In this document: in pieces, positions 23,725-30,536 of the stretch
How positions within the stretch are numbered: position 1 is the first letter of the stretch
Layout: each line of letters begins with the position of its first letter
Assembly: GCA_018263435.1 (NCBI GenBank)
Contig: JAANXD010000025.1
Location: 1-36,459 of the forward strand
Direction of reading: 5' to 3'
Origin: Candidatus Scalindua arabica
Lineage (GTDB): Bacteria > Planctomycetota > Brocadiia > Brocadiales > Scalinduaceae
Length of the DNA: 36,459 nt
Made by a program: the position numbers and the translations under genes
Notes under the pieces: model-generated
What the model saw: only the letters and a program-made list of their open reading frames with translations
What the model was told of the DNA's origin: nothing
Database searches by the model: none

Positions 23725-25059
23725 ATGAAAAAAATTGGTTATTTAACGATTTTAATATTTGTCTTCATGTTGATCAAATCATCAATGGTATGGGCAGGTG
23801 ATGGCGTTCTTGATAAAGGTGACAATGCATGGATACTTGCATCTGCCGCACTGGTACTCCTGATGACGCCCGGTCTCTGTCTGTTTTATGGGGGTTTATG
23901 TTCCGTTAGAAACATAGTTAATATGCTCATGATGTGTTTTATGTGCATCTCCATCGTTAGCGTTCAGTGGATTTTGTTTGGATATAGCTTGTCTTTTAGT
24001 GATGGGAACTGGTTCTTTGGGGATCTTTCTAAAATTGGTTTAATGGGAATAACGCCCGATTCGCTCTCTGGTTCAATATCTGAATACACATTCATGATTT
24101 TTCAGTGTATGTTTGCCGTTATCACAGCAGCTCTGGTATTGGGAGCTGTTGAGGGGCGTATGAAGTTTAGTGCAGTGTTACTATTTGTTCCACTTTTTGC
24201 AACCTTCGTATACGATCCTATCTGCCACTGGCAATGGTGTGAAACCGGCTGGATGTATAAATGGGGAGTTCTGGACTTTGCAGGTGGGCTGGTTGTACAT
24301 GTATGTTGTGGGGCCGGTGCACTTACACTTGCCATAATGCTGGGTAGCCGTAAGAGACAAAATATAACACCTCCTTGTAATCTTCCAATGGTATGTCTGG
24401 GCACAGGTTTACTATGGTTTGGATGGTTTGGTTTTAATGGTGGCAGTGCTTTGGCTGCTGATGGCAGGGCAGCCTTTGCTTTTGCAATAACAAATACTGC
24501 TGCTGCTACTGCTGCATTTGTATGGATAGTATGCGAATGGATAGGTACGGGTAAACCGACATTCCTGGGTGCACTTACAGGGGCAATTGCAGGGCTGGCG
24601 ACAATTACACCAGCCTCTGGTTTTGTAGGGCCCCTGGGTGCTATACAGATTGGTATTATGGCAGGAGTAGGCTGCTACTTTGCTGTTACAAAATTAAAAC
24701 CTCTTTTTGGTTTTGATGATGCCCTGGATGTTGTTGGAGTGCATGCTATTGGGGGAACGATCGGTACATTTGCTGCAGGACTTTATTGTACTAAGATGGT
24801 GATGGGTCCGGATGGTGTTGATGGTTTATTCATTGGATGGGGTGCAGAAGGGCTTGAACAATTGGGTAAGCAGTGTGTAGGCATTCTAGCCACTTGGGCA
24901 TTTACTGTTGCCGTATGTATTATTATTGCATTAATAGTCAAGTACACTGTTGGATTAAGGACGACTGAGGCAGAGGAAGATAAAGGACTTGATATTACAC
25001 AACATGGAGAAATTGCTTATCACTTGGAATTAGAAGCCACAAGCACACTGAGGAGATAA
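23725..25059 (+). CDS. amtB: Amt-family ammonium channel 2 (classical AmtB form)
   Basis: Ammonium channel of 444 residues. A signal peptide (MKKIGYLTILIFVFMLIKSSMVWA) is followed by 11 helices starting NAWILASAALVLLMTPGL. The pore residues are complete: Asp and His in DFAGGLVVHVCC, His in VVGVHAIGG, and gate Phe in FQCMFAVIT and GWFGFNGGS. The E. coli GALAER segment reads GAVEGR here. The C-terminal tail DKGLDITQHGEIAYH is suited to GlnK binding. AGGAGG precedes the ATG. It is co-transcribed with glnK1 and followed by a strong terminator. It is the most E. coli-like of the four and probably the regular high-affinity system. Confidence 0.95.
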   Translation: MKKIGYLTILIFVFMLIKSSMVWAGDGVLDKGDNAWILASAALVLLMTPGLCLFYGGLCSVRNIVNMLMMCFMCISIVSVQWILFGYSLSFSDGNWFFGDLSKIGLMGITPDSLSGSISEYTFMIFQCMFAVITAALVLGAVEGRMKFSAVLLFVPLFATFVYDPICHWQWCETGWMYKWGVLDFAGGLVVHVCCGAGALTLAIMLGSRKRQNITPPCNLPMVCLGTGLLWFGWFGFNGGSALAADGRAAFAFAITNTAAATAAFVWIVCEWIGTGKPTFLGALTGAIAGLATITPASGFVGPLGAIQIGIMAGVGCYFAVTKLKPLFGFDDALDVVGVHAIGGTIGTFAAGLYCTKMVMGPDGVDGLFIGWGAEGLEQLGKQCVGILATWAFTVAVCIIIALIVKYTVGLRTTEAEEDKGLDITQHGEIAYHLELEATSTLRR

Positions 25060-25143
25060 GAATGTCCTTGATTAAAGTATTTTATAAACCTTTGGTTCCT
25101 GCTTGAGTTGTTAGCGAAGGAGATGTCGAAGGTGTAGTTAAGG

Positions 25144-25187
25144 GGCGTTGACTATTCTTTTATAATAGTCAACGCCTTGCTTTTTTT
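25144..25187 (+). terminator. Strong intrinsic terminator after glnK1-amt2
   Basis: A perfect 13-bp stem (25144-25156 with 25164-25176, GGCGTTGACTATT and its complement) and a 7-base loop are followed by seven T residues (25181-25187). It lies at the meeting point of convergent operons. Confidence 0.88.
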
Positions 25188-25349
25188 AGAGACAACTGTC
25201 AAACATACCTGCCACCAAGTCATAAAAACAAAAAGAGACAGTTTGTAAGCAAGGATAATGGCGCCATTTTGACCAGTCGGTTTATGTCTCCTTTTACTTA
25301 ACGTGATCCTTACCCATTTTGCTAGCATTGTGTCTTAGTGAACTGGTGG

Positions 25350-25859
25350 CTACTTGGTATTTTGAAGAGGTTTAAACCCTCTCAGGTTATAATTGCAGAC
25401 AGGACATCTTCTTATAAAGAAATAAATGGCAAAAAGAAAAATAGCCCAAAACCCTGCGGTTAATAAAAAAAGTACAATATCTCCAATATCTAATTTATGA
25501 AGCCTCTTTGGAATGACAGATTTTTCACAATATGGGCAGAATGTTTTTTTTGGATGTTTTGTCAACGAATGGGCTGAAACTGCTTCCCTCATTTTCTTCA
25601 CAGTAATCATGCTCATAAATTTCCCATTTTCAAGCCAAATGTCTATCCTTTTGGAATTAGCAGGCTTCAACTGTTTAATTTTGTTACAAACTAGATTATA
25701 TTTTCTTGCTGTTAAGAGTTCTATACGAAATCCCTTTGGAGGTTTTAAATTGTAAAAATTGGTTATGAGAAATTGTTCCGGGTCACTGATTATCATTTTA
25801 AGCAGCTCTATGTTATTAATAAGCGTATTTTTTTTATCTATAACCATGTCTGGTATCAT
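25350..25859 (-). CDS. Zinc-ribbon membrane protein of unknown function
   Basis: Protein of 169 residues, not a recognised family. The N-terminal part (1-100) is mixed alpha/beta without motifs. The C-terminal part has a split zinc-ribbon: FCPYCEKSV, then a hydrophobic segment (DIVLFLLTAGFWAIFLFAIYFF), then RRCPVCNYNLRGF. The two CPxC knuckles thus flank one or two membrane passes on the same face. The ATG overlaps the stop of the truncated kinase frame by 4 bases (ATGA), so it was probably once coupled to that kinase. It is the last gene of the minus-strand run that starts at amt4. Confidence 0.62.
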   Translation of the reverse strand: MIPDMVIDKKNTLINNIELLKMIISDPEQFLITNFYNLKPPKGFRIELLTARKYNLVCNKIKQLKPANSKRIDIWLENGKFMSMITVKKMREAVSAHSLTKHPKKTFCPYCEKSVIPKRLHKLDIGDIVLFLLTAGFWAIFLFAIYFFIRRCPVCNYNLRGFKPLQNTK

Positions 25860-26191
25860 ACTTCCTTTAATTCTTCTATAAGTTTTTCATCTGAAGGTAT
25901 TCTGTTTGAGAGATTATGTTCAAGGAGTCCCATGACTATTTCGTCCAGTCTTTTTGAAACTAATATATTTATTTCCATAGGTGATAGCCTTGTATATGTC
26001 CATAATTTGCCAGTTAATATTTCGTACAATATTAATCCTACTGAATATAGATCGGCTCTGCCGTCAATGTTGACTTGTGATAAAACCTCTGTTTCGTCTT
26101 TATCCTCTGGGAGGTTTCTCAATAGTTTAGTCATTTTCTTTTGCTCTGGCGCCGCATAATCCCATGATATGCCCCTAATAGGTTTATATAG
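25856..26191 (-). pseudogene. Truncated Ser/Thr kinase C-lobe, remnant of a tandem duplicate
   Basis: An open frame of about 111 codons begins right after an in-frame TAA (26192-26194). It reads RGISWDYAAPEQKKM, QVNIDGRADLYSVGLILYEILTGK, and ends NRIPSDEKLIEELKEV. This matches, almost residue for residue in places, the last third of the intact kinase immediately upstream (GVTIEYASPEQKHM, QVNIDGRADLYSIGLILYQVLTGK, NRIPSAEILKEELASV). The ATP-binding lobe and catalytic loop are absent, so it cannot be a kinase. The ATG at 26134 could still give a 92-residue protein. The most likely origin is tandem duplication followed by a deletion; retention as a small regulator is possible. Confidence 0.78.
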
Positions 26192-26259
26192 TTATGGGCT
26201 TTGTGCATTTCAAATCAGTGTATGTAATTCTTTATTAGAAAATCAGCGCCTGTATTTTT

Positions 26260-27069
26260 TCACACACTTGCCAGCTCTTCTTTGAGTATTTCTGCCGATG
26301 GTATCCTGTTTGACTGATCCTCTTCAAGAAGACTCATAACTATTTTGTTTAATCTTTGTGGAATTGCAGTGTTAATCTCGATTGGTGACTGGCTTGTTTC
26401 TGACCGTATTTTACCCGTTAATACTTGATATAATATTAATCCAATTGAATATAAATCTGCTCTTCCATCAATATTCACCTGTTTTAGGACTGCCTTCTCA
26501 CCCTTTCTGTCAAATACATCTTTTAATAAGCTGTTCATATGTTTTTGCTCTGGTGATGCGTATTCTATAGTTACACCCTTTATGAGTTCACCTGATTTTA
26601 TTGAGAGTTCTAAATCGATTAATCCAATTACTCCCGTACTGGGGTCCAGTATAAGATGACCAGGCTTAATATCAGTATGGACGTATCCCTTTTTGTGTAA
26701 ATATTGTAAGGGCTCGGTAACACTTAAAATGTATTTGATTAAGCTTTCAATTTCGTGTGAATCTGGCATTCCCTTCTGCTTATAATATTCCACTATATCC
26801 TCACCTTCAAAATGTTCTAAGACAATAAAATGCTCTTTTAATACCAATTTATCGTTTTCAAACAACTCTTCCCTCCCTGCATCATGTCGTTTCGGGATTT
26901 GTGGATGAGAAAACTTCTTCAGTACATCATATTCATTGAAATAGCTATAAGTCGGTGAATACTTCAGTCCCCATTCTCTGCTTCCTGGTTCAGTCAGGAC
27001 TGCGTAATTTGCTCTATGGCCTGGCCTGTATTTGAAACTTTCAAATTGATATTTTCCTAATCTAAACAT
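26260..27069 (-). CDS. Atypical Ser/Thr protein kinase (HxDxKPGH type)
   Basis: Eukaryote-like kinase domain of 269 residues with no extra domain and no membrane segment. Lys36 (WGLKYSP) fits the ATP-binding lysine. The catalytic loop is HTDIKPGH (131-138), so Asp133 and Lys135 are kept but the usual Asn is His138. The metal-binding DFG is DLE (152-154). The activation segment ends YASPEQ (170-175). The glycine loop is not canonical. The last part contains DLYSIGLILYQVLTG and a C-terminal NRIPSAE helix. It shares all these changes, at the same residue numbers, with the kinase at 32255. It follows the variant PII gene after a 188-base gap with two hairpins. Activity is plausible but unproven. 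Confidence 0.85.
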   Translation of the reverse strand: MFRLGKYQFESFKYRPGHRANYAVLTEPGSREWGLKYSPTYSYFNEYDVLKKFSHPQIPKRHDAGREELFENDKLVLKEHFIVLEHFEGEDIVEYYKQKGMPDSHEIESLIKYILSVTEPLQYLHKKGYVHTDIKPGHLILDPSTGVIGLIDLELSIKSGELIKGVTIEYASPEQKHMNSLLKDVFDRKGEKAVLKQVNIDGRADLYSIGLILYQVLTGKIRSETSQSPIEINTAIPQRLNKIVMSLLEEDQSNRIPSAEILKEELASV

Positions 27070-27086
27070 CTAGCTTCCTTTCCGAG

Positions 27087-27160
27087 GCTATGTCATCATG
27101 TTTATGACATAGCTTATATGTTCTGCTTACCACGAAAAGCTTATAGTTTCCTAAGCTTTT
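27087..27160. repeat. Two hairpins between the PII-variant and kinase genes
   Basis: GCTATGTCAT/ATGACATAGC (27087-27096, 27104-27113) is a perfect 10-bp stem. AAAAGCTT/AAGCTTTT (27135-27142, 27153-27160) is a perfect 8-bp stem, with TGCTTAC direct repeats on either side. In the minus-strand transcript they lie just before the kinase ribosome site and could limit read-through or translation. Confidence 0.5.
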
Positions 27161-27257
27161 TGCTTACTATCATTTTATTATATTGCCTTCATTGTAAAGA
27201 TCTACGATTCTACAGAGATAAAGCTATAAAGTTCTTTTAATGAAACAAATTAATCTT

Positions 27258-27638
27258 TTACTCCTTAACGTCACCGTTAAAGCCTGTCTCGGTAGAGTCA
27301 CCTACATGTCTATCGCCAGTATGAATATGGATTGCATTATCTATAGGTGATACGTATATTCTCCCATCACCTCCCTGGTCGGTTTTAGCTGTATTTATAA
27401 TGGTTTCTATAACCTCTTCTATCTTGTTATCTGCTACAATAAATTCTAGTTCTTCTCTTTCGATAGCATCCGTCCTCTGCTCATAAACCTTTCCTCTATA
27501 TACCTGTGTAACAGTCTTCTTTTGTTCTCCATACCCGGAGGCATGTTTGGTAGTAATCCCATGATATCCTAGAGCAGATAATGCGTCCTTCAGGTCTAAA
27601 ACTTTTTCAGGCCTTAAAATAACTTTGATAAGTTTCAT
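27258..27638 (-). CDS. PII-family protein with an altered T-loop
   Basis: PII protein of 126 residues. The core is normal: MKLIKVILRPEKVLDLKDALSALG at the start, and GGDGRIYVSPIDNAIHIHTGD for the B- and C-loops. The T-loop keeps VYRGKVY, with the modifiable Tyr as residue 52. The segment that is normally VDFLPKVK is replaced by a longer polar EQRTDAIEREE, and QKGHTE becomes QKKTVTQ with one extra residue. A Gly/Asp/Glu-rich tail of about 15 residues is added. It lies just downstream of a small cytochrome c gene and upstream of an atypical kinase, not next to an amt start. A changed partner, rather than loss of effector binding, is the likely meaning. GGAGGGG precedes the ATG. Confidence 0.9.
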   Translation of the reverse strand: MKLIKVILRPEKVLDLKDALSALGYHGITTKHASGYGEQKKTVTQVYRGKVYEQRTDAIEREELEFIVADNKIEEVIETIINTAKTDQGGDGRIYVSPIDNAIHIHTGDRHVGDSTETGFNGDVKE

Positions 27639-27761
27639 AATTGATCCCCTCCGTTTATTTTAAAAAATATCTATTATCATGCTTTTAATCTCTTGTTGCC
27701 ATCACTTCCTTTCATATTTATAAAAATAAATGTGCCTCATTTTGCTTTTCATTAATATTGA

Positions 27762-28232
27762 CTAATCCTTCTTTTTATATTTTTCATGGCAATCGTCACA
27801 TGTTTGTTGTAGTTTTTCGTATTCGATGTTCAAGCTGACCATTTCTCTTGATTCAGCCGCCTCTACTACGGCAAGCGATTGGAAATGAAAAGAGGTGTCA
27901 AATATAATAAAATCCTTTGGTAATTCCACTTTTTTTTTACCTGTAAAGAGTAATGGGGAAGTATTCTTCAGCAGCATGGCGTATTTGCTTATATCATTCC
28001 AGTTTTGACTTTCGATTGATTCTGCCAGCGCGTCGTCATATTCATCAAGAGATTTCATGTGCATCCTGAATTTAGACGCACTTTCATAAATAGTATTTTC
28101 TACTATATCCGGAACCGTCATCCTTACTTCTTCTCTTCTCTTTTCGACCTTTTCTTTGCTATTTTCACGAGAAAACATAAAAAGCGGTACAAGCACAATT
28201 ATCATGATGGCGATGATCCAAAATCCTTTCAT
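27762..28232 (-). CDS. Small membrane-anchored cytochrome c, class II-like
   Basis: Protein of 156 residues. An N-terminal hydrophobic helix (MKGFWIIAIMIIVLVPLFMF) serves as signal or anchor. A mostly helical, charged region follows, and a single haem motif CDDCH lies ten residues from the C-terminus (QQTCDDCHEKYKKKD). A C-terminal CxxCH after a four-helix stretch is the cytochrome c'/c556 pattern. Such proteins carry electrons or bind NO in the periplasm. It sits between amt3 and the PII variant on the same strand. No Shine-Dalgarno is obvious. Confidence 0.8.
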   Translation of the reverse strand: MKGFWIIAIMIIVLVPLFMFSRENSKEKVEKRREEVRMTVPDIVENTIYESASKFRMHMKSLDEYDDALAESIESQNWNDISKYAMLLKNTSPLLFTGKKKVELPKDFIIFDTSFHFQSLAVVEAAESREMVSLNIEYEKLQQTCDDCHEKYKKKD

Positions 28233-28550
28233 TTCAATTGCTTAACCTTTCTACTAATTTAAATCCAAATATATTGACTGGCATTTGGATATTCTCTTTA
28301 AATTTAAATGTTGTTAATAAATAGTTTTTGTCTTGCCGGCCAAGGCGCATTATTATAATTAACTATGTAAAAAATTCAAAGTTTATATTGAAAGTGTATT
28401 AGTATTATGTTCTATACTTGAGGCTGGAATACAAAGTTCTGATATGGTGTAGTCGGGAATTATATAGTATAGGCAGAACAAGAAGCGGAAAAGCGTGCAT
28501 TAGATAAGTTGATATGGAAAATTTACTCAAGCAAAGCAGTAAAGGAAATA
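28233..28550. other. Intergenic region between amt3 and the cytochrome gene
   Basis: 318 bases without a supportable gene. No terminator follows amt3. A short plus-strand frame near 28470-28550 reads like a charged helix but has a stop just before it and no start, so it is not called. Confidence 0.5.
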
Positions 28551-29933
28551 TCAATCAGTATAGCAAGAAAGACCGTGTTCGTAAATGTCCAGTCCGATGT
28601 CTTCTTCTTTAATGGGGACCCTGAGTCCTATTGTTTTCTTTAACAGGAGGAAGACTAAATAACCAGTTCCCAGTGCCCAGACTACAAGGGTAATGCAGCC
28701 AATAAACTGTGCCAGAAGCTGCCAGCCGGAACCGGTTATCAATCCTTTGACTCCTGAATAAGAGCCATCGGCAAAGATACCAACGGTAAGTAAACTCCAG
28801 AGTCCGTTTGCCCCATGTACAGAAATAGCCCCGATAGGATCATCTATCCGTAATCTGTTTTCCATTAAATGCAGGGAAGTCTTGAATAAGAAACCTGCGC
28901 TTATGCCAATGACTACAGCTGCCCAATGTGGTACATAAGCAGCAGATGCAGTAATAGCCACACAACCGGCCAGTGCCCCATTACATGTCATAATGATGTC
29001 TGATTTTCCAGTTTTATAATACGATGTGTATAATAGGGTTACAGCTCCAGTGGTGGCAGAAAGGAACATATTTGTTGCAATTATTGAAACCCTTAGATCA
29101 GTTGCTTTCAATGTGCTTCCGGCATTAAAGCCGAACCAGCCAAACAACAAAAAGAGCGTTCCAAGTACTATATAAGAGATGTTATGTCCTTGAATGATGT
29201 TTGGGGTACCATCAGGATTGTATTTGCCAAATCTCGGGCCAACCATCCATGCCCCAACCAGTGCAATCAATCCACCAACACCATGAACAACACCTCCTCC
29301 GGCAAAATCCTTCATTCCTGAACCGAATGGCAAGTTTGCAAGCCAGCCTCCACCCCATACCCAGTGGCCGAAAACTGGGTATAAGATCCCGCAAAGTATC
29401 ATACTGTATATTATGTGAGCATGGAACTTGAAGCGTTCGGCAACCGCGCCAGCCACAATAGTACAGGTAGCAACAACAAACATCATATGAAATAACCATA
29501 CCGATGATGTAGATACATGATAGGCGTTACCTGCAAGGAAAAACCCACTGAAACCAATAAAAGAATTACCTTTATCAAGGCCCGGGGTAAGAGATGAGCC
29601 GCCGTACATTAATGCGAAGCCAAATGCCCAGAAAATCAGGGCACCAACGCAGAAATCCATAAAACTCATCGTCAGGTAGTTTAATGTATTTTTCCTCTGC
29701 AGGAACCCGGCACCCAGAAACGCGAAGCCTGCTTGCATATTAAAGACAAGAAACCCGCATAATAATGTCCACGCCAGGTTAACAGCAGTCTTTAGCCCCT
29801 CTATGTCTCTGATCTCTGAGTAGATTGTGAAGCTGCCATTTGTATCATTAGCTTCTGTGGTTTTGAAGACAGCAAATAAGATGCTAGCTATAATAACTGT
29901 GAATACTGTCCAGACTATGTGCTTTTTCTTCAT
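28551..29933 (-). CDS. amtB: Amt-family ammonium channel 3
   Basis: Ammonium channel of 460 residues from ATG 29933 (an in-frame TTG at 29966 would add 11). The signal-like start is MKKKHIVWTVFTVIIASILFAVF. It has 11 helices. Pore residues are complete: KDFAGGGVVHGVGG with Asp and His, ISVHGANGLWS with the second His, gate Phe in HMMFVVAT and GWFGFNAGS, and Trp in GHWVWGGG. The tail reads GLRVPIKEEDIGLDIYEHG, the regular GlnK-binding form. The gene lies 173 bases downstream of glnK2 with a large palindrome between, so it may form a unit with amt4-glnK2. Sequence is intermediate between amt2 and the amt1/amt4 pair. Confidence 0.93.
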   Translation of the reverse strand: MKKKHIVWTVFTVIIASILFAVFKTTEANDTNGSFTIYSEIRDIEGLKTAVNLAWTLLCGFLVFNMQAGFAFLGAGFLQRKNTLNYLTMSFMDFCVGALIFWAFGFALMYGGSSLTPGLDKGNSFIGFSGFFLAGNAYHVSTSSVWLFHMMFVVATCTIVAGAVAERFKFHAHIIYSMILCGILYPVFGHWVWGGGWLANLPFGSGMKDFAGGGVVHGVGGLIALVGAWMVGPRFGKYNPDGTPNIIQGHNISYIVLGTLFLLFGWFGFNAGSTLKATDLRVSIIATNMFLSATTGAVTLLYTSYYKTGKSDIIMTCNGALAGCVAITASAAYVPHWAAVVIGISAGFLFKTSLHLMENRLRIDDPIGAISVHGANGLWSLLTVGIFADGSYSGVKGLITGSGWQLLAQFIGCITLVVWALGTGYLVFLLLKKTIGLRVPIKEEDIGLDIYEHGLSCYTD

Positions 29934-30024
29934 TACTTCTGGTATTTGAACACTAAAAAGTCGCAAAATATCTTTAGAATTGGGTTTGCATAGTTATTGC
30001 TACGCTGCATGTACATGGGTAGAT

Positions 30025-30077
30025 AATCAGCGGCCAAACGGTTGAGTAAAATTTTATACAACCTCTGGCCGCTGATT
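30025..30077. repeat. Large nested palindrome between glnK2 and amt3
   Basis: Outer arms AATCAGCGGCCA (30025-30036) and TGGCCGCTGATT (30066-30077) are perfect. Inside are GGTTG/CAACC (30040-30044, 30058-30062) and a central TAAAATTTTA. No T-run follows on the minus strand, so it is more likely an mRNA-stabilising or regulatory structure than a terminator. Confidence 0.65.
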
Positions 30078-30106
30078 GCTTATTGCGAGCTACAAAATAT
30101 AGAGTT

Positions 30107-30445
30107 TCAAATAGCAGTATCACCTTGTTCTGCTGTTCTTATCCTATATACGTTTAAAAGCTCATAAACGAATATTTTCCCGTCTCCAATACTACCTGTT
30201 TGGCCTTCCGAGATAATAGTTTGAACCACATTATCGCAGACTTCGTCAGCGACAACCAGTTCTACCTTTACCTTCGGAAGCAGGTCGACTTTGTACCGCT
30301 TCCCCCTCCATACCTCACTGACTCCCTTCTGATTGCCATGCCCCTTTATTTCTGTGACAGACATACCACCATAGCCCTTCTCTGTCAGGGCATCTTTTAC
30401 GATGTCAAATTTTTCAGGACGAATAATAGCTTCTATCTTTTTCAT
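30107..30445 (-). CDS. glnK: PII signal protein (GlnK type) downstream of amt4
   Basis: PII protein of 112 residues, starting MKKIEAIIRPEKFDIVKDAL. The T-loop is KGHGNQKGVSEVWRGKRYKVDLLPK: Trp replaces the first T-loop Tyr, but the modifiable Tyr in GKRYKVD is kept. [12 protein letters not shown] and IRTAEQGD complete the fold. The start at 30445 is set by AGGAGGAG about 7 bases upstream; a longer frame to 30484 has no ribosome site. It lies 91 bases after amt4 on the same strand, the reverse of the glnK1-amt2 order. Confidence 0.95.
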   Translation of the reverse strand: MKKIEAIIRPEKFDIVKDALTEKGYGGMSVTEIKGHGNQKGVSEVWRGKRYKVDLLPKVKVELVVADEVCDNVVQTIISEGQTGSIGDGKIFVYELLNVYRIRTAEQGDTAI

Positions 30446-30536
30446 AAATAAACTCCTCCTTTGACAATAAACCTGTGTTCTCAAGAAATAATAAAAAGTA
30501 AAAGATTTCTACGTTAGACTTAAAATGTATCCGAAT

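Noticed and set aside
28470-28550. Plus-strand charged-helix-like frame next to the amt3 end
   Set aside because: It has a stop directly upstream, no start and no ribosome site, and it then runs antisense into amt3.
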